From: an uncultured Lachnospiraceae bacterium
GTDB taxonomy: Bacteria > Bacillota > Clostridia > Lachnospirales > Lachnospiraceae
DNA length: 34,819 bases
Direction: 5' to 3'
NCBI GenBank assembly: GCA_902796355.1
Contig: CADBOU010000109.1
Location: 1-34,819, forward strand
The number at the start of each line of letters is the position of its first letter. Position 1 is the first letter of the stretch. A program made the position numbers and the translations under genes. Below, piece after piece: positions 25,472 to 34,228 of this stretch. The notes below the pieces were generated by a model. That model saw only the letters and a program-made list of their open reading frames with translations. It searched no databases and was not told the DNA's origin.

Positions 25472-26272
25472 TTACACTGGAAGAAAGAGGGTTCCGATCG
25501 GCCTTCCGTTCATGATACGGTGGATGTTGTTTAAATCTTCTCCGTTTGCGATGATCATCGGGATGCCGGCTTCGGTCGCGGTCTTTGCGGCAGAAATCTT
25601 AGTCGCCATTCCGCCTGTACCGACATCTCCGGCGGTGTCTTTTGCCATCGAGAACATGCGCGCATCAAGGTGCTCGACTGTCTCAATCAGTTTTGCATCA
25701 GGATTCAAATTGGGATCATCTGTGTAGAATCCGTCAATATCCGAGAGAAGAATCAGCAAATCGGCTTTGACTAACGTGGCCACGATAGAAGAGAGGGTAT
25801 CATTGTCGCCGTACAGAATTTCATAGGGCGAGACCGTATCATTTTCATTGACAATCGGAATGGATCCCAGCTCTAATAAAGTGGTCAGTGTACCAATAAC
25901 ATTCTTTTTTGTTTCAGTGCTTTCCAACCCTTTCATCGTCAAAAGCACCTGTGCGGCTGTCTGGCCGTATTCGGCAAAGAGCTTCTGATAAATCATCATA
26001 AGCCGTCCCTGTCCGATCGCAGCATAACCCTGTTTGGTGAGCAGATCGTCGGTAGGTGTATGACGGCCGATTGAGTGACGGCCGACAGCAATGGCACCAG
26101 AAGAGACAAGGATGACCTCACGGCCTTCTCCTTTTTGGGTGCATATTTCGCGCACAAGTTTTTCAAGGCGCAGTAAATTGGGGGATCCGTTTTCAGCGCG
26201 TGTAATTGTTGAGGATCCGACCTTGACGACGAGGCGTTTTATGGTTTTGATGTTTTCTCTTGTAAATGCCAT
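25472..26272 (-). CDS. proB: Glutamate 5-kinase without PUA domain
   Basis: Phosphorylates glutamate as the first and usually feedback-inhibited step of proline synthesis. Amino-acid-kinase fold: [11 protein letters not shown] (13-23), [44 protein letters not shown] and [15 protein letters not shown] are all present. At 266 residues it lacks the C-terminal PUA domain of the E. coli enzyme (367 residues), a form common in clostridia. The ATG starts 2 nt after mrp's stop (TGATTATG), indicating coupling. Confidence 0.96.
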   Translation of the reverse strand: MAFTRENIKTIKRLVVKVGSSTITRAENGSPNLLRLEKLVREICTQKGEGREVILVSSGAIAVGRHSIGRHTPTDDLLTKQGYAAIGQGRLMMIYQKLFAEYGQTAAQVLLTMKGLESTETKKNVIGTLTTLLELGSIPIVNENDTVSPYEILYGDNDTLSSIVATLVKADLLILLSDIDGFYTDDPNLNPDAKLIETVEHLDARMFSMAKDTAGDVGTGGMATKISAAKTATEAGIPMIIANGEDLNNIHRIMNGRPIGTLFLPV

Positions 26273-26274
26273 AA

Positions 26275-27165
26275 TCAGTTGTTAAAGTGTTTGTCAAGAT
26301 ATGTAATCATATCCGTGACGCGCTGCAGAGTGTTCTTTTCTGTAACCTTTTGAGGATCGATGTTCTTAAAGTTTTCCAGTGCCCAGTTCTCGATTGTTCC
26401 GGTATCACAGGCATGTGCCAGATCCGGCAGGAACGGAATGCGTGCCATTGTGGGGATGCTGTGCAGTTTAACTAATTCTTCCACATGGCTGGCACCGTAG
26501 ATTTCATGACGCTCATGGCAGTTCGGGCATTCAAAGAAGCTCATATTCTCAATGATGCCGAGAATAGGAACAGTCAGCATATCAGCCATTTTTACAGCCT
26601 TAGTGACGATCATAGAAACCAGCTCCTGCGGTGATGTGACGACAATGAGTCCCTCTACAGGAAGCTGCTGGAAGACAGTAAGAGGAACATCGCCTGTTCC
26701 GGGAGGCATGTCGATGACCATATAATCGACATCATTCCATATCACTTCACTGTAATAATTAGTTACCATTCCAGCAATCATGGGCCCGCGCCATACGACA
26801 GGTTCAGTCTCATCTGGAAGCAGAAGGTTGGTGGAGATGACCTGAATGCCCCCCTGGGTCAGAGCCGGCTCAATATTGCCTTCTGCATCGCCTTTCATTT
26901 TTTCGTGAAGGCCGAAAGCAGTAGGAATGGAAGGACCGGTCATATCGGCATCCAGTATAGCTACCTGACTCCCGTTTCGGCGCAGGAGCGTTGCAATCAG
27001 AGATGTTGTCATGGATTTTCCGACACCGCCCTTACCGCTGATGACACCGATGACATGGCGCACAGAGGCACGCGGATTGAGCTGTGCTTTCTGGATGCCG
27101 CCATTTTCACGGCTGTCGCAGTCAAGACTGCAGGTTTCGCAGTTATGTGTACATTCTTCTGGCAT
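26275..27165 (-). CDS. Mrp/NBP35-family Fe-S carrier ATPase
   Basis: Cytoplasmic P-loop ATPase that binds and transfers iron-sulfur clusters. The deviant Walker A GKGGVGKS is at 44-51, DADMTGPS at 72-79, and IDMPPGTGD at 151-159. The CxxC bridging motif is CPNC (213-216) in FFECPNCHERH. The N-terminus carries four Cys (5, 9, 12, 16; CTHNCETCSLDC), as in NBP35-type proteins, likely a second cluster site, and lacks the DUF59 domain of Mrp proper. Length 296. RBS AAAGGGTG lies about 6 nt before ATG. First gene of a unit with proB and proA; a functional link to proline synthesis is not apparent. Confidence 0.93.
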   Translation of the reverse strand: MPEECTHNCETCSLDCDSRENGGIQKAQLNPRASVRHVIGVISGKGGVGKSMTTSLIATLLRRNGSQVAILDADMTGPSIPTAFGLHEKMKGDAEGNIEPALTQGGIQVISTNLLLPDETEPVVWRGPMIAGMVTNYYSEVIWNDVDYMVIDMPPGTGDVPLTVFQQLPVEGLIVVTSPQELVSMIVTKAVKMADMLTVPILGIIENMSFFECPNCHERHEIYGASHVEELVKLHSIPTMARIPFLPDLAHACDTGTIENWALENFKNIDPQKVTEKNTLQRVTDMITYLDKHFNN

Positions 27166-27239
27166 AATGATTCACCCTTTCGTATTTGTTTCCTAATGTC
27201 TATGCAGATCTTGATACATGCCGCATAAAATCACTTTCC

Positions 27240-27268
27240 ATTGTACTGCGCGCACTGCGTTGATGCAA
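27240..27268 (-). promoter_or_regulatory. Candidate promoter of mrp-proBA
   Basis: Minus strand TTGCAT (27268-27263) and TACAAT (27245-27240), 17 nt apart, giving a leader of roughly 65 nt. Confidence 0.5.
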
Positions 27269-27291
27269 ATCCTTTTTGCCGCACCAGCACC

Positions 27292-27320
27292 CTGACTGGC
27301 TGTCGCAGAAGATTTATAGT
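27292..27320 (+). promoter_or_regulatory. Candidate promoter of the amidase / multidomain protein operon
   Basis: CTGACT (27292-27297) and TATAGT (27315-27320) at 17 nt; an overlapping TATACT (27320-27325) is an alternative -10. It diverges from the mrp promoter. Confidence 0.45.
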
Positions 27321-27360
27321 ATACTGTTGATAAAGAAATTGAAGTGTAAAGTGGGGGAGT

Positions 27361-28425
27361 ATGAGTAAACATAAGAGATATAAAATCATTACAGGCATAT
27401 TGATTACACTGATTGTCATTCTGGGTCTTGTTCTGGCGTGGATCATTGCCGGTCAGCTGCGCCGTTCCAATGAAATCCATGGTGCTTCCGGGCGCGAAGG
27501 TTCCGGATGGAAAGTCTTGTCCGGACGTCTTAATCAGGAAATCAAGCCGGTTGTTTCTCAGGCAGCGGATCATGCACAGGAAATGCTGTTGGCATCCAAT
27601 GAGGAAAAAGAGAAGGAGAAGGCTGAGCAGGGCAAGCTGAAAGAGCCAGAAGAGAAGGCGGAGGCTGCACCAGCTGTCAGCGAAGGTCCCGTCGCATGGA
27701 ATGACGGGTGGCAGTATGCCGGCTTTTCGAAGATTCACACGGGAGAGGCAGTGCTTTACCGTGCCGGGGCAAACAGAAGAGATATTACGGTGGCAGTTAA
27801 TGCAGGACATGGAACTGCCGGCGGTCAATCAGTATATACACAGTGTCACCCTGACGGGTCGGCTAAGGTGACAGGCGGCAGTACAGGGGCCGGCGCCACG
27901 CAGGCTGCAGCTGTATCATCCGGTACAACCATGCAGGATGGCACAACTGAAGCGGCGGCTGTGCTGGCACTGGCCAAACAGGTTAAAGCAGATCTTCTGG
28001 CAGCCGGATTTGATGTCCTGATGATCAGAGAGGGCGATGATGTACAGCTGGATAATATAGCCCGGACAGTCATAGCGAACAACAATGCAGACTGCCACAT
28101 CTCGCTTCATTATGATTCAACGCAGAGCAATAAAGGGTTCTTTTATATCAGTGTACCGGACATTGCTTCATATCGCAGCATGGAGCCGGTTGCCACACAC
28201 TGGCAGCAGCACAATGCGCTGGGAGATAGTATTATAGGAGGTATGCAGCAGGCAGGTGTAGCGCTGTACGGTCAAGGGTCCATGGCAATTGATCTGACAC
28301 AGACGTCATATTCGACAATTCCTTCTGTGGATCTGGAGGTAGGAGACAGGGCCTCTGATCATTCGGACAGCAGACATGCGGTGATTTCCAAAGGGATCGT
28401 AGCCGGAATTTCTGGTTATTTTTAG
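27361..28425 (+). CDS. N-acetylmuramoyl-L-alanine amidase (Amidase_3)
   Basis: Zn2+-dependent peptidoglycan hydrolase cleaving the bond between MurNAc and L-Ala. One N-terminal membrane helix (about 8-31, uncleaved anchor), a charged linker (45-115), then the catalytic domain from 140. Zn2+ ligands are His150 (VNAGHGTAGG), Glu197 (GTTEAAAV) and His250 (ISLHYDS); the catalytic Glu326 is in IPSVDLEVGD. A Gly/Ala/Thr-rich insert (about 160-195) separates the first two ligands. Length 354. RBS GGGGGAG lies immediately before ATG. The giant multidomain gene starts 26 nt after its stop with no terminator between, so they are probably co-transcribed. Confidence 0.92.
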   Translation: MSKHKRYKIITGILITLIVILGLVLAWIIAGQLRRSNEIHGASGREGSGWKVLSGRLNQEIKPVVSQAADHAQEMLLASNEEKEKEKAEQGKLKEPEEKAEAAPAVSEGPVAWNDGWQYAGFSKIHTGEAVLYRAGANRRDITVAVNAGHGTAGGQSVYTQCHPDGSAKVTGGSTGAGATQAAAVSSGTTMQDGTTEAAAVLALAKQVKADLLAAGFDVLMIREGDDVQLDNIARTVIANNNADCHISLHYDSTQSNKGFFYISVPDIASYRSMEPVATHWQQHNALGDSIIGGMQQAGVALYGQGSMAIDLTQTSYSTIPSVDLEVGDRASDHSDSRHAVISKGIVAGISGYF

Positions 28426-28451
28426 ACATTGTCACAAACGGAGATGGCAGG

Positions 28452-31400
28452 ATGAAAAAGACAGATGTATTAAGCAGATTGATCGCTCAGGCTTATGAGG
28501 GAAGAAAGGGCCAGTACCGTCAGACGGCCGAACAGCTTCTCAATCATGCCGACAAAAACGGAAGGATACATGCGCAGGATATCCTGAAAGTGTGGGAGGA
28601 GTACATCGCCTCCGATCAGGCAGAAGAGCCGCAGGATGGCTGGCTGATATATGTTTATCTATACCTGCGCAATCAGCTTTTTCCGCATTTGCCGTTGACA
28701 ACCCGGGAAGCAGGTACACAGACGGAGCAGGGTGGATCCGGATTACAGGATATGACGGAGAATCGGGACAGCCTGATTCGTTTGCTGCATGCGGTCTATC
28801 AATACGAAAGAGCCGTGTGCCGCTTTGATCCGACAAAGGATATCCGGCTTTTATCGGACAAGGAGGTCAAGGAGAACGGTTTTACCGGTGAATACTTCAG
28901 AATGAAGAAACTGATTAGCATGCTCAATATATATGAGTTTATGCGAATCGGAGCTGATATAACTCCATTTAACACGCTGGGACATATCAGCGGCGTACAT
29001 TACATTGCCATGTATGTAGCCAGGCAGCTTTTTGCCGCTGGCGTGCCGGTTGATCTGGGAATGGTGTCTGCAGCAGCAGCAAGCCATGACATCGGTAAAT
29101 ACGGGTGCCGCAAACAGGAAGAAAGCCGGGTTCCGTACCTCCATTATTATTATACTGACTATTGCCTGAGCCGATACCGCCTTCCCGAGATTGCACATAT
29201 AGCAGCCAATCATTCAACGTGGGATCTGGAGCTTGAGAATCTGCCTGTGGAGTCCCTCCTTCTGATTTATGCTGATTTCAGGACGAAGAGCACACGCGAA
29301 CAAGGCAGGGAAATCATTCATTTTTACAGTTTGAAGGATGCTTTTGATGTCATACTCAACAAACTGGATAATGTTGATGAGGCCAAAGCGCACCGCTATA
29401 CAAAGGTCTACAATAAACTGAAAGACTTTGAGGATTATATGGTGGAGCGCGGCGTGCAGACAGAGGTCTCTGACTGTGCACTGAGATATCCGGTGGATCC
29501 GCCCGAGGTTAAGAAACCCGCCTTAAAGGAGACAGCGTTTCTGTTTGGCCAGCAGATAGTTGATCAGATGAAGAACAGGGCCATTGATCATAATGTCCGC
29601 CTGATGAGACGATTTGGCAATGCTGAGGAGTTCGGGAGCCTCTTAGAAGCAGCCAGAAGCGAAACGCGCTGGAAGAATGCGCGCACTTATCTGAATATTC
29701 TCAACGAGTATTCCACGTACATGACAGATGAACAGAAGACGATGACACTCGATTTTCTCTATGAGATGCTCCCGCATCATGAGAGTGATATCAGAGAGCA
29801 AACAGCCACAGTCATGGGCAAGATCGTCGGACGATACCGCATGGAATACAAAAAGGAGCTTCCGGCGGATATTCCGGCGCCAGATGAGAATCAGACGAAT
29901 CTCAGCATGTTCTCCAAATATATTGAGCTGCTGCTTATTCCCAATTATAAATATACAGATCAGCACAAAAAATGGATTACAGCGAGTGCTGACTTCTTTG
30001 TCAGATCTGTTGCGGAAAACTGCAGGCCCTCCTGCAGGCATAAGTATTATGAGATCCTGGAACAGTATTATCACAGGGACGAGACGGATGAGCTGTGGGT
30101 GATTGAGCTTTTGTCGACAGCGCTCAATGCGCGCCCGTCTTACTGCCCTGAAAGCTTTATCGAAACAGTGACAGGATATGCCCGCAAAATGCTTGGACAT
30201 CAGGGAATGCGTGTGGATTTAATCGCCATCGATGTGCTGAGACACTTTGGGAAGATGACAGAAGATGAGGCGGTCAGGCGCCGGCGGAAAATCATGCGTC
30301 TGCATGATCATGGTCTGACAGATGAACAGCTGGCCGCGATGTTCCTGGATGATTTAAAGACACAGACGCATTGGGTTGTCAAACTGACCAATATTGAAGA
30401 AATGATGCACTGCGTGCTGGAGGAGACAGGACGCAGCCGTCTTCTGCATGTGGCCACTCATTTTGCCAATCTGATCAAAGTCAGTGAGACCGTGACTGTA
30501 CGCAAGACGGCAGGAGATGCGCTCCTTCAGATCATTCAAAAGATGACAATGGATCAGCGCAATGAGCTGATGGTTGAGCTGCAGAGCGGACTGGAGATTG
30601 AGGACTATCAGTTCTCACGATTCATTCCGGATTACCTGGGTGTAGTCCTGCTGTATCTTTCACCGAGAGAGATTGATGAAACGATCGACTCCCTTCAAAA
30701 ATACATCGATGCCGGGAACGAGAGGACCGCGTCAGCGGCATTGGGAACAATTGCCATTGCTCTGGAGAACTATGGTTTGTATCAGGGGAATGAAAGTGAT
30801 ACAAAGAGGGAGGAGAGAAAACGGCGCCTGCTCGGCATGCTGATGAAAGGGTTTGCTTATTATAAGCACTCAATCTCCAGAGAAGCTTTCCGTACGATCG
30901 GTGAGCATCTGTTCGCATCACCGATCCTGTCGATGAAAGAGAAGCACGATATTGCCGGATGCATATTTAAGCGAATCCTGTCAATTCTTCCCGAAAAAGA
31001 GGAAGACCGGGAGCTTGATTTCTACAATAATGCCGCTGTTTTGAACCACATTTACCGGTTTATCTCCGAATATCAAAGCGAAGTCGGGTCATTTTGTATT
31101 CCGCATCAGGGACGCGTGGCCTTTTTCCCGGGGACCTTTGATCCGTTCAGTCTGGGGCACAAAGCCATTGCCACAACGATCCGGGATATGGGATTTGAAG
31201 TGTACCTGGCCATCGATGAGTTTTCCTGGTCTAAAAAAACACTTCCGCATATGCTGCGTAAAGAGATCCTTAGCATGACCATTGCTGATGAGGATGATTT
31301 ATATGTCTTTCCGGATGACATTTCTGTTAATATCGCCAATCCGGAAGATTTACGGCAGCTGAAGCTGCTCTTTGAAGGGCGCGAATTGTATATCGCTGTC

Positions 31401-33227
31401 GGCTCTGATGTCGTGTTGAATGCATCCAGTTACAAGAAAAAACCGGAGCCGTATTCGATTCATTCCTTTAATCATCTGATCTTTGCCAGAGAGGCAGAAC
31501 AACTGGATGAGGACGGAGAGCAGTATCCGATCACAGGGAAAGTGATCGAACTGACACTGCAAAAATACTATGAGGATATCAGCTCTACCAGGATCAGAGA
31601 GAATATTGACCTGGGACGGGATATATCAAACCTGCTCGATCCGGTTGTTCAGAATTATATTTATGACCGCAACTTCTATGCCCGTGAGCCGGCTTACAAA
31701 CACGTGCTTCAGGCGCAGGAGATGAACATTCTGTGTTACGGACACGATGAAATACCGGACGTGGAACGTATGAGGTCAGAGCTGCGTGAGAGCAGATATG
31801 ACTTCGATGAGCTGTATGATTATTTTTCTCTGCCCAGAGTGCGTAAGATCGTGATTGAGACAGGAGAAGAAGAGAGAAAGATCTCCGCTTTTGCAGCTGC
31901 TTCACGCATCCGCACGCATGATCTGCTGGAAGAGTTCAAAGATGCCGGAATTGCTGCCCATATCAGACAGGAGTCCGGCGGGGGGATTGCTGTGATCGGA
32001 GCATTTTATGCGGCCAAAACAGAGATTTCCAATCTCAGGGAGATTCTGCTCACCGAGTTGTTGACGATGCTGCTCGCCGGGGATTATGCATACGCAGTCT
32101 ATCATCCCATCTGCGATGCGGGGATGGATCCGCGTACAATCAGAGCTTTTAAGAAACAGGGATTTGTCAATATATCAGAGGATCCGAACCGCCCGGTCTA
32201 CGCAGTGGATATGCGTGATCCGATTGTCATCTTCAGGGATGTAGAGACGATGGTCAAAGCGCCGCTCAACAAGAATCCGCGTGTGCAGAAAGCGATTGAT
32301 GACGCACATGACAGGCTTCTTAAGACATTCAGAGATATTTATCCTGAAAAGCTCCTGATCTCATTTAACACGAGTGCCGTGCACAACAAGATCGCATCAC
32401 TTGTCGCGCGCGATAATGGTGTCTCCACCGTGCCTGATCCCAGGCGCCGCAGGGGACCCTATCTGTCGGTTCCGTTCGGGAAAGCGTTGTCAGATGTTGT
32501 TGTTCCTAATACGGTCACCAAGGCGCTGCGGACTGAGAAGTATTTTCATAACGATCTTTCAGGATTTACAATCAGAGAGTCACAGGATTATCAGACACTG
32601 CAGGATCAGGCAAAAACACTCAAATCCTTTAACCGCCCGGTCATCCTGATCGATGATTTGCTGCATTCAGGGCAGAGGATTAACAAAATTGATCCCATCC
32701 TCAGAGAACAGGATGTACAGGTGCACAAAGTGATTGTCGGCCTTCTGACCGGTAATGCACAGGACAATATGAAAGCGCGCGGACGCAAGGTGGAGGGAGC
32801 GTATTTTATTCCGTCTATCAACATATGGCTTAATGAGCGGGATTGTTATCCTTTTATAGGCGGCGATTCCATTGACGGGCCAGAGGGAGACGATGATGTT
32901 TCTATCAATCTGACAATGCCTTACACCAGCTTTTCATTTGTCGGAGATAATGATATGGACGCCATCTACCGTTATTCACTGACATGTCTGGAAAATGCAT
33001 TGTCAATATTAAAGGCCCTGGAGCAGGAGTATCAGAAAATGTTTGAAAAGAAACTGACACTTCACAGATTGGGGGCTGTTCTGCTGCACCCGCGCAGGCC
33101 GCTTCTGGGCGGAGGCCTCGGATATGACGAACAGATGGCGCCATCTGTTTATGTGGCCAATGATATCCGTTGGCTTAAACGTCTGTATTTAAAGCGCGGC
33201 AAAGGCGGCATGCCGCAGGATCAGTAA
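28452..33227 (+). CDS. Giant multidomain protein: HD hydrolase, helical repeats, NadD-like, GNAT-like, PRTase-like
   Basis: A 1591-residue cytoplasmic protein with no signal or membrane helix. In order: an HD phosphohydrolase domain (about 150-330) with His178/183, His212-Asp213 in SHDIGKYG, His254 and Asp276; a long all-helical region (about 360-870) that looks like irregular HEAT-type repeats; a nucleotidyltransferase domain (887-1075) with GTFDPFSLGH (894-903) and ISSTRIREN (1043-1051), the two signatures of NadD-type adenylyltransferases; a weakly supported GNAT-like part (about 1130-1245, ending in IRAFKKQGFVN); and a phosphoribosyltransferase-like part (about 1290-1530) with the PRPP-loop pattern VILIDDLLHSGQRI (1397-1410). 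The ATG has GGAGATGG upstream. HD and NadD-like domains echo the separate nadD-yqeK genes of Firmicutes. Function unknown; nucleotide or NAD-related chemistry is inferred. Confidence 0.85.
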   Translation: MKKTDVLSRLIAQAYEGRKGQYRQTAEQLLNHADKNGRIHAQDILKVWEEYIASDQAEEPQDGWLIYVYLYLRNQLFPHLPLTTREAGTQTEQGGSGLQDMTENRDSLIRLLHAVYQYERAVCRFDPTKDIRLLSDKEVKENGFTGEYFRMKKLISMLNIYEFMRIGADITPFNTLGHISGVHYIAMYVARQLFAAGVPVDLGMVSAAAASHDIGKYGCRKQEESRVPYLHYYYTDYCLSRYRLPEIAHIAANHSTWDLELENLPVESLLLIYADFRTKSTREQGREIIHFYSLKDAFDVILNKLDNVDEAKAHRYTKVYNKLKDFEDYMVERGVQTEVSDCALRYPVDPPEVKKPALKETAFLFGQQIVDQMKNRAIDHNVRLMRRFGNAEEFGSLLEAARSETRWKNARTYLNILNEYSTYMTDEQKTMTLDFLYEMLPHHESDIREQTATVMGKIVGRYRMEYKKELPADIPAPDENQTNLSMFSKYIELLLIPNYKYTDQHKKWITASADFFVRSVAENCRPSCRHKYYEILEQYYHRDETDELWVIELLSTALNARPSYCPESFIETVTGYARKMLGHQGMRVDLIAIDVLRHFGKMTEDEAVRRRRKIMRLHDHGLTDEQLAAMFLDDLKTQTHWVVKLTNIEEMMHCVLEETGRSRLLHVATHFANLIKVSETVTVRKTAGDALLQIIQKMTMDQRNELMVELQSGLEIEDYQFSRFIPDYLGVVLLYLSPREIDETIDSLQKYIDAGNERTASAALGTIAIALENYGLYQGNESDTKREERKRRLLGMLMKGFAYYKHSISREAFRTIGEHLFASPILSMKEKHDIAGCIFKRILSILPEKEEDRELDFYNNAAVLNHIYRFISEYQSEVGSFCIPHQGRVAFFPGTFDPFSLGHKAIATTIRDMGFEVYLAIDEFSWSKKTLPHMLRKEILSMTIADEDDLYVFPDDISVNIANPEDLRQLKLLFEGRELYIAVGSDVVLNASSYKKKPEPYSIHSFNHLIFAREAEQLDEDGEQYPITGKVIELTLQKYYEDISSTRIRENIDLGRDISNLLDPVVQNYIYDRNFYAREPAYKHVLQAQEMNILCYGHDEIPDVERMRSELRESRYDFDELYDYFSLPRVRKIVIETGEEERKISAFAAASRIRTHDLLEEFKDAGIAAHIRQESGGGIAVIGAFYAAKTEISNLREILLTELLTMLLAGDYAYAVYHPICDAGMDPRTIRAFKKQGFVNISEDPNRPVYAVDMRDPIVIFRDVETMVKAPLNKNPRVQKAIDDAHDRLLKTFRDIYPEKLLISFNTSAVHNKIASLVARDNGVSTVPDPRRRRGPYLSVPFGKALSDVVVPNTVTKALRTEKYFHNDLSGFTIRESQDYQTLQDQAKTLKSFNRPVILIDDLLHSGQRINKIDPILREQDVQVHKVIVGLLTGNAQDNMKARGRKVEGAYFIPSINIWLNERDCYPFIGGDSIDGPEGDDDVSINLTMPYTSFSFVGDNDMDAIYRYSLTCLENALSILKALEQEYQKMFEKKLTLHRLGAVLLHPRRPLLGGGLGYDEQMAPSVYVANDIRWLKRLYLKRGKGGMPQDQ

Positions 33228-33241
33228 GGGATACAATTGAT

Positions 33242-34222
33242 ATGAGATATATACATGAACTGGTCAATGAGATAGGGGCCCGGGCAATGGTGCTGGACGG
33301 GTGCCCGGTACATCTGAAGCGGAAGAACAGCGTTAACATTCTGGCTCTCGGCGATGTCGGGACAACCATGCTGATCGGATTGAGGCTGCTGGGAGCGGAT
33401 GTGATATCCTGCATCGGCATCTGCGATATCAAACCGGGTAATACAGAGCGCCTTGAGATGGAGATCAATCAAATCGGGTATCCGTTTGAAAACGATCTGC
33501 CGCCGGTTAAGATTGTACAAGAAGAGAATCTGTTTGACTGTGATGTCATGATTTTCTGCGCCAGCAAAGGAGTTCCTCCGGTTGGCGAAAAAACAGAGGG
33601 GATGGATGTGCGGATGGCTCAGCTTGAGGCTAACAGAGATCTTATCCGGCACTATGCAACCCTGGCTGGTAAAGGTGCTTATACCGGCCTGGTCTGTATT
33701 GTGAGTGATCCGGTTGATCCTCTGGCGGCGGCATTTCTCGATGCATCCGGATTAATGCCCTGGCAGATACAGGGATATGGCCTGGGAGTGATGAACACGC
33801 GGGCCCGCTACTATGCTGAAAAGGCAGATGATGCAGCGCTTCAAAAGTATAAGCAGGAAGGGCGGGCGTTCGGACCCCATGGTCAGGATCTGGTGATTGC
33901 CAACAGTATCGGCAATTATGATGAAACCGCTTCAAAAAAGCTGACAGACATGACTGTAAATGCCAATCTGAAGGTGCGGGAGCTTGGATACAAACCGTAT
34001 ATCGCACCGGCACTGTCGTCTGCTGCGTTGTCGATTCTGCTGACGCTCAGGGGACAGTGGCACTATGGTTCTGTTTATTTGGGTTCAAAAGATCGAGGAG
34101 CCTATCTGGGAGTGAGAAACCGCCTTAAGCCATCCGGTTGGGAATATGAAGATGCACCGCTTCCGGATGAGCTCTATCAGCGTATCAGAAAAGCCTTTCT
34201 AAATCTGTGTGAGATTCGGTGA
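33242..34222 (+). CDS. Lactate/malate dehydrogenase-fold protein, divergent
   Basis: A 326-residue protein that by motif order belongs to the LDH/MDH superfamily but is divergent. NAD-binding loop ILALGDVGTTM (33-43) and an acidic residue closing the second strand (Asp62 in ICDI) suggest NAD rather than NADP. VRMAQLEANRDLI (123-135) matches the R...N block, VSDPVDPL (154-161) the NPvD block (Asp replaces Asn), NTRARYY (185-191) the substrate Arg region, and GPHGQD (211-216) the catalytic His213. The Asp that pairs with this His in LDH (LD..R) appears to be Asn185. Starts 14 nt after the giant gene. Substrate unknown. Confidence 0.75.
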   Translation: MRYIHELVNEIGARAMVLDGCPVHLKRKNSVNILALGDVGTTMLIGLRLLGADVISCIGICDIKPGNTERLEMEINQIGYPFENDLPPVKIVQEENLFDCDVMIFCASKGVPPVGEKTEGMDVRMAQLEANRDLIRHYATLAGKGAYTGLVCIVSDPVDPLAAAFLDASGLMPWQIQGYGLGVMNTRARYYAEKADDAALQKYKQEGRAFGPHGQDLVIANSIGNYDETASKKLTDMTVNANLKVRELGYKPYIAPALSSAALSILLTLRGQWHYGSVYLGSKDRGAYLGVRNRLKPSGWEYEDAPLPDELYQRIRKAFLNLCEIR

Positions 34223-34228
34223 GAAAAA

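Noticed and set aside
27193-27828. Antisense frame (211 codons) with hydrophobic stretch opposite the amidase gene
   Set aside because: Complement of the membrane anchor and Glu/Lys-rich linker; no start signal and it crosses the divergent promoter region.
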